This document shows positions 18,088 through 30,028 of a DNA stretch of 64,000 nucleotides, piece after piece; within the stretch, counting starts at the first letter, position 1; each line of letters begins with the position of its first letter. Under the pieces are notes generated by a model. That model searched no databases. It was not told the DNA's origin and worked only from the letters and a program-made list of their open reading frames with translations. Source of the DNA: Limnohabitans sp. 2KL-51 (GTDB taxonomy: Bacteria; Pseudomonadota; Gammaproteobacteria; Burkholderiales; Burkholderiaceae_C); contig NZ_NESJ01000019.1 of assembly GCF_003063645.1 (NCBI RefSeq), positions 1 through 64,000 of the forward strand. The letters run 5' to 3'. Position numbers and translations under genes: made by a program.

Positions 18088-19421
18088 GCGAACCGCTGAA
18101 AGAAAACATCCCTAAAGTTGAAAAGGCCATTAAGGCCCAAAAACTGGTCGGCGTGAAGGGCATGAACGACATCCTGCCACCCGACTCGGCGCGTTGGGAA
18201 TGGCTGGAGCAGCAGGTGCGCGCCTTGATGGCGCGTTACGCCTACCGCAACGTGCGATTGCCCATCCTTGAACCCACGGCCTTGTTTGTGCGCGGCTTGG
18301 GTGAGGTAACCGACATCGTTGAAAAGGAGATGTACTCCTTTGAAGACCGCCTGAACGGCGAGCAACTCACGCTTCGCCCCGAAGGCACTGCGGGTCTGGT
18401 GCGCGCTGTGGTTGAGCACAACCTGCTATACGAAGGTGGCAAGCGCCTGTATTACATGGGCCCCATGTTCCGCCATGAGCGTCCCCAACGCGGTCGCTAC
18501 CGCCAGTTTCACCAAGTCGGTGCCGAGGTGCTGGGTTTTGGTGGTGCCGAGGTGGACGCTGAACTGATCTTGTTGGCCAATGACCTGTGGAAGGTGTTGA
18601 GCCTGAAAGATGTGCGCCTGGAACTCAACAGCTTGGGACAACCCGCAGAGCGCCAAGCCCACCGCGCAGCCTTGATTGCTCACCTTGAAAAGCACAGCGA
18701 TGTGCTGGACGAAGAAGCCATGCGCCGCCTGCACAGCAACCCTTTGCGCATCCTGGACACCAAGAACCCGGCCATGCAAAGCGTGGTTGAGGCCGCCCCC
18801 CGTTTGCTCGACTTTTTGGGTGCGGCCTCGCTGGCCCACTTCAATGCGGTCAAGGCCATCTTGGACGCCAATGGTGTGACCTACAGCATCAACCCGCGTT
18901 TGGTGCGCGGCATGGATTACTACAACCTCACGGTGTTCGAGTTCATCACCACCAGCTTGGGCTCGCAGGGCACGATTTGCGGCGGTGGTCGCTACGACTA
19001 CCTGATTGAGCAAATTGGCGGCAAGCCAACACCTGCGGTGGGGTGGGCCTTGGGTGTGGAACGCGTACTCGAACTCATCAAGGAGCAGGGCGAGGCCTTG
19101 CCCAATCTGGCCCCTGATGTATATGCCATCATCCCCGAAACCGCCGCCTTGCCGGTGGCCATGCAGCTGCTGCAGAGCTTGCGCGCCTGTGGCGTGTCGG
19201 CCCAAATGCATGCGGGCAGCGGGGACAGCATGGGCAGCATGAAGTCCCAGTTCAAAAAAGCCGATGCCTCGGGTGCGCGTTTCGCCCTGGTCTTCGGTGC
19301 CGAAGAATTGGCCCAAGGCCTGGTCGCGGTCAAATCGCTGCGTGACGGCGAAGGAGCCCAGCGCACCGAGCCGCTGAATACTGTGGCCGCGTGGGCCCAC
19401 AGCCTACAATCCGCGCTTTAA
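18084..19421 (+). CDS. hisS: Histidine-tRNA ligase
   Basis: Class II aminoacyl-tRNA synthetase charging tRNA-His. Motif 2 ([15 protein letters not shown]), the histidine signature LVRGMDYYN and motif 3 ([10 protein letters not shown]) are intact, and the C-terminal anticodon domain is complete. A 24-residue N-terminal extension rich in Lys and Glu precedes the conserved [10 protein letters not shown]. It is distinct from the catalytically inactive paralogue hisZ at 26869. Translation is coupled to ispG. Confidence 0.97.
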   Translation: MSEPLKENIPKVEKAIKAQKLVGVKGMNDILPPDSARWEWLEQQVRALMARYAYRNVRLPILEPTALFVRGLGEVTDIVEKEMYSFEDRLNGEQLTLRPEGTAGLVRAVVEHNLLYEGGKRLYYMGPMFRHERPQRGRYRQFHQVGAEVLGFGGAEVDAELILLANDLWKVLSLKDVRLELNSLGQPAERQAHRAALIAHLEKHSDVLDEEAMRRLHSNPLRILDTKNPAMQSVVEAAPRLLDFLGAASLAHFNAVKAILDANGVTYSINPRLVRGMDYYNLTVFEFITTSLGSQGTICGGGRYDYLIEQIGGKPTPAVGWALGVERVLELIKEQGEALPNLAPDVYAIIPETAALPVAMQLLQSLRACGVSAQMHAGSGDSMGSMKSQFKKADASGARFALVFGAEELAQGLVAVKSLRDGEGAQRTEPLNTVAAWAHSLQSAL

Positions 19422-19445
19422 AGCGCTCAACTCATTACTCACACC

Positions 19446-20126
19446 ATGGCCAAAGCCCTCGATCTTGAAGAACAAGAACAACTCGACCAGATCAAACACT
19501 TCTGGAAGAAATACGGCAACCTGATTTCCTGGGTGCTGATCGTCGTTTTGGGCAGCTATGCGGCTTGGAACGGCTACCAATACTGGCAACGCGACCAGGC
19601 GGCCAAGGCAGCTGTGCTGTTTGACGAGGTCGAGCGCGCCGTCACTGCCGGGGATGTGGTCCGTGTGGAGCGCAGTTTTGCCGACATGAAAGAGAAGTTC
19701 GGTGGTACGCAATACGCCCACCAAGCTGCCTTGCTGGCGGCCAAGGCTTTGCAGGCCAAAGACAAGGCTGAAGCCGCCCGCTCCGCTTTGAAGTGGGTCG
19801 CTGAGGTGGCACCCGATTCTGCGTATCGCGACATTGCGCGTTTGCGACTTTCTGCACTCTTGCTCGATGCCGGCTCCAACGACGAGGCTCTGGCCCAGTT
19901 GAGTGCGCCTTTTACCCCGTCCATGGCGGGTTTGGCCGCTGATTTGCGTGGCGATGTCATGCAGGTCAAAGGCCAAAAAGGCGAAGCTGTCAGTGCTTAT
20001 CAAAGCGCTTGGCAACTGTTGAGTGACAGTCCTGATTACAGGCGCTTGGTGCAAGCCAAACTCAATGCTTTGGGCTTGGATCCAGAAACTGCCAGCCCGG
20101 CTACTGCGACAGGAAGCACCAAGTGA
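19446..20126 (+). CDS. YfgM-family TPR-like membrane protein
   Basis: A 226-residue inner-membrane protein of the YfgM/ancillary SecYEG translocon family. A cytoplasmic helix at 1-25 (EEQEQLDQIKHFWKKYGN) is followed by one membrane helix at about 27-46 and a periplasmic TPR_21 region. In E. coli YfgM works with PpiD at the translocon. It stands between hisS and bamB as in E. coli, and its stop overlaps the bamB GTG start. Confidence 0.88.
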   Translation: MAKALDLEEQEQLDQIKHFWKKYGNLISWVLIVVLGSYAAWNGYQYWQRDQAAKAAVLFDEVERAVTAGDVVRVERSFADMKEKFGGTQYAHQAALLAAKALQAKDKAEAARSALKWVAEVAPDSAYRDIARLRLSALLLDAGSNDEALAQLSAPFTPSMAGLAADLRGDVMQVKGQKGEAVSAYQSAWQLLSDSPDYRRLVQAKLNALGLDPETASPATATGSTK

Positions 20127-21256
20127 AACGTTTGCTCAACTCTCTATGCGGCCGCTGGTTGGGTGTGGTCAGCTTGTGCGTGTTGTCGGCTTGTTCCAGT
20201 GCCCCCGACAAGCCACAGCCTTCACCTTTGCCCAGTGTCAGTGGCTCTTGGACTGTGAAAAAGGCCTGGACCAACCAAATTGGCGAGGTCAGCACCCCCC
20301 TCATGGCCTCTGCCCATGGTCAGCAAGTGGCTGTGGCCTCTACAGCAGGTCAGTTGGCCCTGATCGATGCAGCCAATGGCCGCGATGTCTGGCGGCTGAA
20401 CTTGGGCGCCCCCATCCAGGCGGGTGTTGGCGGTGATGGCCAGCGCTTTGCAGTGGTCACACGCAACAACGAACTGGTGACCGTTGAAGGCGGGCGGATC
20501 CTTTGGCGTCAGGCCTTATCGGCTTTGTCGTATACGCCTCCCTTGGTGGCCGGTGAACGTGTCTTTGTTTTGACGGGCGATCGGTCCGTGAGCGCTTTTG
20601 ATGGGGCTACGGGCCAAAAACTCTGGACGCAACAGCGACCGGGTGACCCGCTGGTCTTGCGCCAAGCCGGTTTGCTGATGCCCGTGGGCGATCAGTTGCT
20701 GGTCGGCTGGGGTGGGCGTCTGGTCTCCTTGAACCCTTTGTCTGGCGCTGTGCGCTGGGAAACCCTGGTGGGCAGCACCCGTGGAACCAACGAAGTGGAG
20801 CGCCTGGTCGACTTGGTGGCGGGTCCCAGCCGTGTGGGCAATTCGGTTTGCGTGCGCGCGTTCCAGACATCTGTGTCCTGTGTCGAGGGCACCAATGGCC
20901 GCATGGCTTGGAGCCGCCCTGCCAATGGTCATCAAGGCCTGGACGGTGACGCCCAAACCCTGTGGGGTGTCGAGTCTGACGGCAAGCTGCTCGCCTGGCA
21001 ACGCGCTTCGGGTGCGCCACTTTGGACTCAAGAGGCTTTGCGTTTTCGGGGCGTGAGCATGCCTTTGGTTTGGGGTCCTGCCTTGGTCGTGGGTGATCAG
21101 GAGGGCTGGGTGCATGCACTCTCCCCCCAAAACGGGCAGCCTCTGCAGCGCATCGGCACCGATGGCAGCGCGATTACCGGCCGCCCTGTGGCCGCGGGTC
21201 AGACTTTGGTGGTGGTGACACGCACCGGGGGCGTCTTCGGATTTCGCCCTGAATGA
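20123..21256 (+). CDS. bamB: Outer membrane assembly lipoprotein BamB
   Basis: Beta-propeller lipoprotein that delivers substrates to the BamA/BamD core. The signal peptide ends in lipobox LSAC with lipidated C24. PQQ-like propeller repeats recur, such as IDAANGRDVWRL, FDGATGQKLW and LNPLSGAVRW. The start is GTG at 20123 inside the yfgM stop context (GTGA). At 377 residues it has normal length. The hisS-yfgM-bamB-der order matches E. coli. Confidence 0.96.
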   Translation: MKRLLNSLCGRWLGVVSLCVLSACSSAPDKPQPSPLPSVSGSWTVKKAWTNQIGEVSTPLMASAHGQQVAVASTAGQLALIDAANGRDVWRLNLGAPIQAGVGGDGQRFAVVTRNNELVTVEGGRILWRQALSALSYTPPLVAGERVFVLTGDRSVSAFDGATGQKLWTQQRPGDPLVLRQAGLLMPVGDQLLVGWGGRLVSLNPLSGAVRWETLVGSTRGTNEVERLVDLVAGPSRVGNSVCVRAFQTSVSCVEGTNGRMAWSRPANGHQGLDGDAQTLWGVESDGKLLAWQRASGAPLWTQEALRFRGVSMPLVWGPALVVGDQEGWVHALSPQNGQPLQRIGTDGSAITGRPVAAGQTLVVVTRTGGVFGFRPE

Positions 21257-21275
21257 TGGATCGGAAAATTTTTAA

Positions 21276-22616
21276 GTGAAACCTGTACTGGCCCTTGTCG
21301 GCCGCCCGAATGTGGGCAAATCCACGCTGTTCAACCGCCTCACCAAGAGCCGGGATGCCATCGTGGCCGATTTTGCGGGCCTGACCCGAGACCGTCATTA
21401 CGGCAATGGCAAACAAGGTCGCCAAGAATTTATTGTGATCGACACGGGTGGTTTTGAGCCCGATGCCACCAGCGGCATCTACAAAGAGATGGCCAAGCAG
21501 ACCCAGCAGGCCGTGGCCGAGGCTGACATGGTGATTTTTGTGGTGGACGCCCGTGGTGGGCTGTCAGCACAAGACCACGACATCGCCAAATACTTGCGCA
21601 AGATTGGCAAACCCTGTTTGTTGGTGGCCAACAAGGCCGAAGGCATGCTCGAAGGCATTCAGCTGACCGAGTTTTATGAGTTGGGTCTGGGCGAGGTGAT
21701 CGCCATTTCGGCCGCGCACGGGCAGGGCACACGCGGTCTGGTCGAGCTGGCTTTCGAGTCGCTGAATTTGCCCGACGAACCCGAGGAGACCGAAGAAGAC
21801 CCCTCGGTCATCAAGCTGGCCGTGGCCGGTCGCCCCAACGTGGGCAAGTCCACCCTGATCAACACCTGGTTGGGTGAAGAGCGCCTGGTGGCTTTTGACA
21901 TGCCGGGCACCACGCGGGATGCGATCAGCGTGCCCTTTGAGCGCCAAGGCCAAAAGTTCGAGTTGATCGACACGGCTGGTTTGCGCCGAAAAGGCAAGGT
22001 GTTTGAAGCCATTGAAAAGTTTTCGGTGGTTAAAACCCTGCAAGCGATTGAATCGGCCAACGTGGTTTTGTTGTTGCTCGACGCAGAGCAGGGCGTGACC
22101 GACCAGGACGCCCACATTGCTGGTTATGCACTGGAAAGCGGCCGAGCCATGGTGCTGGCCATCAACAAGTGGGACGCCATCGACGAATACCAGCGCCAGT
22201 TGGTGCAGCGCTCGATTGAAAACCGCTTGCCGTTTTTGAGCTTTGCAAACATGCACTTCATCTCGGCCAAAAAACGTCAGGGTCTGGGCCCTGTCTGGGC
22301 CTCGATTGTGCAGGCGCACAAGTCGGCCATGTGCAAAATGAGCACGCCCATTTTGACGCGTTTGTTGCTAGAGGCCGTGCAGTTCCAAAGCCCCCAACGT
22401 GGCGGCATGTTCCGCCCCAAACTGCGTTATGCCCACCAAGGTGGCATGAACCCGCCCGTGATCGTGATCCACGGCAACTCGCTGGAGCACGTCACCGACA
22501 CCTACAAGCGCTTTCTGGAAGGACGCTTTCGCAAAGCCTTCAGTTTGGCCGGCACGCCGATGCGAATTGAAATGAAAACATCTACAAATCCTTTTGCAGA
22601 CAAACAATCCAGCTGA
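21276..22616 (+). CDS. der: Ribosome biogenesis GTPase Der
   Basis: Tandem-GTPase needed for 50S subunit maturation (EngA). The first G domain has GRPNVGKS at residues 9-16 and the second GRPNVGKS at about 185-192, each with its own DxxG and NKxD elements. A C-terminal KH-like domain ends the 446-residue chain. The start is GTG at 21276, giving MKPVLALVG. It lies 19 bases after bamB. Confidence 0.97.
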   Translation: MKPVLALVGRPNVGKSTLFNRLTKSRDAIVADFAGLTRDRHYGNGKQGRQEFIVIDTGGFEPDATSGIYKEMAKQTQQAVAEADMVIFVVDARGGLSAQDHDIAKYLRKIGKPCLLVANKAEGMLEGIQLTEFYELGLGEVIAISAAHGQGTRGLVELAFESLNLPDEPEETEEDPSVIKLAVAGRPNVGKSTLINTWLGEERLVAFDMPGTTRDAISVPFERQGQKFELIDTAGLRRKGKVFEAIEKFSVVKTLQAIESANVVLLLLDAEQGVTDQDAHIAGYALESGRAMVLAINKWDAIDEYQRQLVQRSIENRLPFLSFANMHFISAKKRQGLGPVWASIVQAHKSAMCKMSTPILTRLLLEAVQFQSPQRGGMFRPKLRYAHQGGMNPPVIVIHGNSLEHVTDTYKRFLEGRFRKAFSLAGTPMRIEMKTSTNPFADKQSS

Positions 22617-22704
22617 GAATTGAGGAATTCATATTTTCCTAAAATGGCACCCCTTTCCCTGTGGTAAGGTCAAGGCTTCAAAACTTCTGAACACGGAGAA
22701 TATC

Positions 22705-22950
22705 GTGAGCAACAAAGGTCAACTTTTGCAAGACCCCTTTCTGAACGCACTGCGCAAAGAGCACGTGCCGGTGTCAATTTACCTCGTCAACGGCATCAAA
22801 CTCCAAGGCCAGATTGAATCGTTCGACCAGTACGTTGTGCTTTTACGCAACACAGTGACCCAGATGGTCTACAAACACGCCATCTCAACCATCGTTCCAG
22901 GTCGCTCCGTTACTTTCAGCACCCCTGAAACGGGTGAAATCACCGCTTGA
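22705..22950 (+). CDS. hfq: RNA chaperone Hfq
   Basis: Sm-like hexameric RNA chaperone for sRNA-mRNA pairing. The Sm1 motif ([19 protein letters not shown]) and the Sm2 motif YKHAIST are canonical, and the C-terminal tail is short as in other Burkholderiales (81 residues). The start is GTG at 22705 with GGAGA upstream. TAAAAT at 22640-22645 may be a -10 box, but its -35 is unclear. It precedes hflX-hflK-hflC, the classic hfq superoperon. Confidence 0.97.
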   Translation: MSNKGQLLQDPFLNALRKEHVPVSIYLVNGIKLQGQIESFDQYVVLLRNTVTQMVYKHAISTIVPGRSVTFSTPETGEITA

Positions 22951-22968
22951 TGCGGGTTTTGCTCGCCC

Positions 22969-22988
22969 GGCGGTGTGACACCGCCTTT
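22969..22988 (+). terminator. Attenuator hairpin between hfq and hflX
   Basis: GGCGGTG pairs with CACCGCC around TGA, followed by only TTT. It starts 18 bases after the hfq stop. The stem is perfect but the T-run is short, so partial termination or 3' end protection of the abundant hfq message is likely. Confidence 0.6.
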
Positions 22989-23002
22989 GCAGGTTGCTGA
23001 CA

Positions 23003-24190
23003 TTGTCTGAAACATCTTCCCCACAAGCCGCGCCGACCTTACTGGTCGGCGTTGACTTTGGGCTCCCGCATTTTGACGGCGAACTGCAAGAACTTGGCCT
23101 TTTGGCCGAGTCTGGCGGCTTAAAGCCGGTAGCGCGCCTGACCTGCAAACGCAAGGCCCCGGACCCAGCGTTCTTTGTCGGCAGCGGCAAGGCCGACGAG
23201 ATCAAGGCCTTGGCCCTGATGCACGGGGCGGTCGAGGTCTTGTTCGACCAGTCCCTGAGCCCGGCGCAGCAGCGCAATCTGGAGCGCCACATTGGTTTGC
23301 CGGTGAATGACCGAACCTTGTTGATCCTGGAAATTTTTGGCCAACGTGCGCGCAGCCACGAGGGCAAACTGCAAGTGGAGCTGGCACGCCAGCAGTACCT
23401 GAGCACCCGCCTGGTGCGACGCTGGTCGCACTTGGAGCGCCAAAGCGGTGGTATCGGCATGCGAGGTGGCCCGGGGGAAACCCAAATCGAGCTGGACCGC
23501 CGCATGATCAACGACTCGATCAAGCGCATCAAGGAGCGCCTGGTCAAGGTCAAAAAGCAGCGCAACACCCAGCGGCGTCAGCGCGATCGGCGCGACACCT
23601 TCAATATCTCTCTGGTGGGTTATACCAACGCTGGCAAATCCACGCTGTTTAATGCCCTGGTGAAGGCCCGCGCCTTCGCCGCCGACCAGTTGTTTGCCAC
23701 CTTGGACACCACCACACGTCAGCTTTATTTGGGCGAAGCAGGGCGCTCGGTCTCCTTGTCCGATACCGTGGGTTTTATCCGTGATTTGCCGCATGGGTTG
23801 GTCGAGGCCTTCCAGGCCACATTGCAGGAAGCCACAGAGGCGGATTTGCTGCTGCATGTGGTCGATGCAGCCAACCCGGATTTTCCCGAGCAGATGGCCG
23901 AGGTGCAAAAGGTACTGACCGAGATTGGTGCTGATCAGGTGCCACAATTGCTTGTGTTCAACAAACTCGATGCCCTGACCACCGACCGCTACCCCTTGCA
24001 GATGCAAGACCAATACGAGCTGGATGGCGTGCCCGTGCCACGTGTTTTCCTGAGTGCGCAAAGCGGCGAGGGTCTCGCCCTATTGCGCACGGCGTTGTCT
24101 GACATCGTGAAGGCAGCACTGCCTGCAGCCCAGTCACCAGCGCCTGATCCCCGTGAGTTGTACCGGGAATATCCCGGTGACCCGCCTTGA
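23003..24190 (+). CDS. hflX: GTPase HflX
   Basis: Ribosome-associated GTPase that splits stalled 70S ribosomes. The N-terminal HflX domain carries GGIGMRGGPGETQIE, the long helical linker is KRIKERLVKVKKQR, and the G domain has GYTNAGKST near residue 206, DTVGF and NKLD. The reading frame opens with TTG codons. I prefer TTG 23003 (MSETSSPQ), nine bases after GCAGG, over TTG 22994, which has no spacing. The length is about 395 residues. Confidence 0.95.
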   Translation: MSETSSPQAAPTLLVGVDFGLPHFDGELQELGLLAESGGLKPVARLTCKRKAPDPAFFVGSGKADEIKALALMHGAVEVLFDQSLSPAQQRNLERHIGLPVNDRTLLILEIFGQRARSHEGKLQVELARQQYLSTRLVRRWSHLERQSGGIGMRGGPGETQIELDRRMINDSIKRIKERLVKVKKQRNTQRRQRDRRDTFNISLVGYTNAGKSTLFNALVKARAFAADQLFATLDTTTRQLYLGEAGRSVSLSDTVGFIRDLPHGLVEAFQATLQEATEADLLLHVVDAANPDFPEQMAEVQKVLTEIGADQVPQLLVFNKLDALTTDRYPLQMQDQYELDGVPVPRVFLSAQSGEGLALLRTALSDIVKAALPAAQSPAPDPRELYREYPGDPP

Positions 24191-24246
24191 GTGCCCCTTA
24201 AATTCGGCACAATGCTGTTTCGTCACCCAGACAAAGACAAAGAATC

Positions 24247-25626
24247 ATGAATTTTCACCTGCCAGCCCTGCGATGGTCCTTGCTGCCCGCAAAGATACGA
24301 GGCATGTTCAACCTGAACGATCCACGCTGGGGTCGTGACGATGACAAATCTTCCGGTGACTCAGGCACTAAGCCATCGGGCGAGACGCCACCACCCGGCC
24401 CCAAGCCAGAAGCCTGGCAACAACCGCCCGGACGCGGTCCGCAGCAACAGCAAAGTGGCCCGCCTGATCTGGATGAGTTGTGGCGCGACTTCAACCGCAA
24501 GCTCGGTCAGATTTTTGGCGGCAAGGGGGGGCCTCAGCGTCCCCAAGGCCCCGGCGGCAGTGGCGGTGGATCGGGAGGGCCTGAAATCCCGGCCTTCATC
24601 AAGAACCTGGGCATTGGGGTCATTTTGGGCGGTGCCTTACTGGTTTGGTTGGCCACCGGCTTTTTCATCGTTCAAGAAGGTCAGCAGGCGGTGATCACCC
24701 AGTTTGGCAGATACCACTCGACCGTGACCGCTGGTTTCAATTGGCGCTTGCCTTACCCAGTGCAGCGCCACGAACTCGTTTTTGTGACGCAAATCCGTTC
24801 GGTGGACATTGGCCGCGACAACATCGTCAAAGCCACTGGCCTGCGTGAGTCGGCAATGTTGACCGAAGACGAGAACATCGTCGAGATCAAGTTTGCGGTT
24901 CAGTACCGATTGAACGATGCCCGTGCTTACCTGTTCGAAAGTCGCAATCCGACCGAAGCTGTGGTGCAGACGGCTGAGACCGCCGTGCGCGAGGTGGTGG
25001 GCAAAATGAAAATGGATTCAGCTCTGGCCGAAGAGCGCGACCAAATCGCGCCTCGCGTGCGTGAAAAAATGCAAACCATCTTGGACCGTTATAAAGTCGG
25101 TATTGAGGTAGTGGGCATCAACTTGCAGCAAGGGGGCGTGCGTCCACCTGAGCAGGTTCAGGCTGCTTTTGACGATGTGCTTAAAGCCGGTCAGGAGCGC
25201 GAACGCGCCAAGAACGAAGCGCAAGCCTATGCCAACGACGTGATCCCCCGTGCCGTAGGTGCCGCCGCGCGTTTGAAGGAAGAGGCCGATGCTTACCGCG
25301 AACGCATCGTGGCGCAAGCCGAGGGTGATGCCCAGCGCTTCAAGACCATCTTGCCCGAGTACCAGAAGTCGCCCCAGGTCATGCGCGACCGAATGTACAC
25401 CGACACCATGCAACAGATCTACAGCAACGTGACCAAGGTGCTGGTGGACAGCAAGTCAGGCTCCAACCTCCTGTACTTGCCGCTCGACAAAATCATGCAA
25501 CAGGTCACGCAAGTGGCCCCGCCCGCCATGGATGTGCCCGCAGTCCCCGCCAATGCCGGCAGCAACGGTGCTGCGGACACCCGCTCACGAGACCTCGAGC
25601 GTTCGCGTAGCCGCGATCCACGATAA
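24247..25626 (+). CDS. hflK: HflK membrane protease regulator
   Basis: SPFH-domain protein that forms the HflKC cage around the FtsH protease. An N-terminal cytoplasmic part rich in Gly, Pro and Gln (about residues 20-118) is followed by one membrane helix at about 121-140 and then the SPFH region from QEGQQAVITQFG. The C-terminus is long and ends with Arg/Ser/Asp-rich residues. ATG 24247 has a weak A-rich ribosome site. ATG 24304 (MFNLNDPRWGR) is the alternative, with GAGG too close to it. It forms an operon with hflC, 11 bases downstream. Confidence 0.94.
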   Translation: MNFHLPALRWSLLPAKIRGMFNLNDPRWGRDDDKSSGDSGTKPSGETPPPGPKPEAWQQPPGRGPQQQQSGPPDLDELWRDFNRKLGQIFGGKGGPQRPQGPGGSGGGSGGPEIPAFIKNLGIGVILGGALLVWLATGFFIVQEGQQAVITQFGRYHSTVTAGFNWRLPYPVQRHELVFVTQIRSVDIGRDNIVKATGLRESAMLTEDENIVEIKFAVQYRLNDARAYLFESRNPTEAVVQTAETAVREVVGKMKMDSALAEERDQIAPRVREKMQTILDRYKVGIEVVGINLQQGGVRPPEQVQAAFDDVLKAGQERERAKNEAQAYANDVIPRAVGAAARLKEEADAYRERIVAQAEGDAQRFKTILPEYQKSPQVMRDRMYTDTMQQIYSNVTKVLVDSKSGSNLLYLPLDKIMQQVTQVAPPAMDVPAVPANAGSNGAADTRSRDLERSRSRDPR

Positions 25627-25637
25627 GGAATAAAACA

Positions 25638-26537
25638 ATGAATCGCATCGGATTGTGGATATCGAGTTTGCTGGTGGTGTTCGCGCTGCTCAGCTCTACA
25701 TTGTTCGTGGTGGACCAGCGCCAGTTTGGCGTGGTCTACGCTTTGGGTCAGATCAAGGAAGTGATCACCGAGCCGGGACTTCACTTCAAGTTGCCGCCGC
25801 CACTGCAAAACGTCAATTACATCGACAAGCGTTTGTTGACGCTGGACAGCCCCGACAACGAGCCCATGCTCACGGCCGAAAAGCAGCGTGTGGTGATTGA
25901 CTGGTATGTGCGCTGGCGCATCACCGACCCGCAGGCCTACATCCGCAACGTGGGTCTGGATGAGAAGGCAGGGACCAACCAGCTCAACCGTGTGGTACGC
26001 AACGCTTTCCAAGAGGAGATCAACAAACGCACCGTCAACGAGTTGCTGTCTCTCAAGAGGGAAGAGCTGATGGACGACGTCAAAGCCGCCGTGCTGACCG
26101 TGGTCAAAGGAGCCAAGCCTTGGGGCGTGGACGTGGTGGATGTGCGAATCACCCGTGCCGATTACGTGGACACCATCACCGAATCGGTGTATCGCCGCAT
26201 GGAAGCCGAGCGCAAGCGCGTGGCCAATGAGCTGCGCTCTACCGGTGGTGCAGAAGGTGAAAAAATTCGTGCCGACGCCGATCGCCAGCGCGAGGTGACG
26301 ATCGCCAACGCTTACCGCGATGCCCAGAAAATCAAGGGCGAGGGCGATGCCCAAGCTGCTCGTATGTATGCAGAGTCCTTTGGCCGCGACCCTCAGTTTG
26401 CCCAGTTCTACCGCAGCCTCGAAGCCTACAAATCCAGCTTCAACAGCAAGGGTGACGTGATGGTGCTCGACCCCGGCAGCTCCGAGTTCTTCAAGGGCAT
26501 GCGCGGCACACCGGGCGGTGCGCCTGCCCGGAAGTAA
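25638..26537 (+). CDS. hflC: HflC membrane protease regulator
   Basis: Partner of HflK in the FtsH regulatory complex. An N-terminal membrane helix at about residues 5-23 is followed by the SPFH domain starting VDQRQFGVVYALG. The helical repeat RRMEAERKRVANELRSTG and the segment KGEGDAQAARMYAESFG are characteristic. AAGGAAT stands before the ATG at 25638. The length of 299 residues is normal. Confidence 0.96.
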   Translation: MNRIGLWISSLLVVFALLSSTLFVVDQRQFGVVYALGQIKEVITEPGLHFKLPPPLQNVNYIDKRLLTLDSPDNEPMLTAEKQRVVIDWYVRWRITDPQAYIRNVGLDEKAGTNQLNRVVRNAFQEEINKRTVNELLSLKREELMDDVKAAVLTVVKGAKPWGVDVVDVRITRADYVDTITESVYRRMEAERKRVANELRSTGGAEGEKIRADADRQREVTIANAYRDAQKIKGEGDAQAARMYAESFGRDPQFAQFYRSLEAYKSSFNSKGDVMVLDPGSSEFFKGMRGTPGGAPARK

Positions 26538-26540
26538 ATT

Positions 26541-26726
26541 TTGCTCGACACCCTCCTGATGGCTTTGGGTCTGATGCTCATCTTGGAGGGGTTGCTGCCG
26601 ATGCTTTCGCCTCGCCGATGGCGAGGCCTGTTTGAGCAAATGCTCAAGCTTCAGGAGGGGCAGATCCGGTTTTTCGGCATGCTCATGGTGTTATTCGGTC
26701 TGGTGGTGATTTGGCTGCTGGCCTGA
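26541..26726 (+). CDS. DUF2065 (YjeT-like) small membrane protein
   Basis: A 61-residue protein with two hydrophobic helices at about 3-21 and 43-60, separated by PRRWRGLFEQMLKLQEGQIR. This is the DUF2065/YjeT pattern. The start is TTG, four bases after the hflC stop. The same gene follows hflC in E. coli and many Burkholderiales. Function is unknown; a role at the HflKC-FtsH complex is only inferred from position. Confidence 0.85.
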   Translation: MLDTLLMALGLMLILEGLLPMLSPRRWRGLFEQMLKLQEGQIRFFGMLMVLFGLVVIWLLA

Positions 26727-26868
26727 CACCCTCATGATGGTGCGGCTGATCAGATTGTGTCCATTCTTATCTTTGGTTCTGGATTTGGATAATTTGCCCA
26801 TCTTTTTGCCGGAAATACGCCTGTCAACCCGGTAAAATCTCGTTTTTAACCGTCTCCCCCATCCCCTC

Positions 26869-29375
<2,507 letters not shown>

Positions 29376-29431
29376 GCCCCGGATTCAGCAAAACACATCG
29401 ATCCCAAACCCTGATTTTTTGGAGTGACCCC

Positions 29432-29956
29432 ATGTTGACCGAAGACGGCAAGCACCTGTATGTGAGCTACGACGAGTACCACAATTTGATCGAAAAACTC
29501 GCGATCAAAATTCACCAGTCCGGCTGGGAATTCGACACCATCCTGTGTCTGGCCCGCGGTGGTATGCGCCCCGGCGACATTCTCTCGCGCGTGTTCGACA
29601 AGCCGCTGGCCATCATGTCCACCAGCTCTTACCGCGCTGACTCTGGTACGGTGCAGGGCCACTTGGACATCGCCCGCTTCATCACCACACCCAAAGGCGA
29701 GATCGCTGGCAAAGTGCTGTTGGTGGACGACCTGGCCGACACCGGCCACACCCTTCGTGCGGTGGTGGACCAGCTGAAAAACAACTACAAGCCGATCACC
29801 GAGCTGCGCACCGCCGTGATCTGGACCAAGGGCGTGTCCAGCTTCAAGCCCGATTACTCGATCGAGGACCTGCCCACCAACCCCTGGATTCACCAGCCTT
29901 TTGAGCCGTACGACAACATGCGCCCCGAGAAGTTGATGGAAAAGTGGCGCGTTTGA
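29432..29956 (+). CDS. Purine-type phosphoribosyltransferase
   Basis: Type I phosphoribosyltransferase of 174 residues. The PRPP-binding motif is VLLVDDLADTG at about residues 90-100, and CLARGGMRPGD forms the pyrophosphate loop. The family is close to bacterial xanthine/hypoxanthine (Gpt-like) enzymes, which fits the purA neighbour and purine salvage. GGAGTG lies seven bases before the ATG. Exact base specificity cannot be read from the sequence. Confidence 0.85.
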   Translation: MLTEDGKHLYVSYDEYHNLIEKLAIKIHQSGWEFDTILCLARGGMRPGDILSRVFDKPLAIMSTSSYRADSGTVQGHLDIARFITTPKGEIAGKVLLVDDLADTGHTLRAVVDQLKNNYKPITELRTAVIWTKGVSSFKPDYSIEDLPTNPWIHQPFEPYDNMRPEKLMEKWRV

Positions 29957-29987
29957 TCCAACTCGGACTTTCCCTCAGTTGACCTCC

Positions 29988-30016
29988 AACAGCCTCCTTT
30001 GGGAGGCTGTTTGTAT
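29988..30016 (+). terminator. Terminator after the phosphoribosyltransferase gene
   Basis: AACAGCCTCC pairs perfectly with GGAGGCTGTT over ten bases with a four-base loop, followed by TTGTATT. The T-run is interrupted, but the stem is strong. It separates the purA unit from the cystathionine beta-lyase gene. Confidence 0.75.
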
Positions 30017-30028
30017 TAGGATGTCCGG

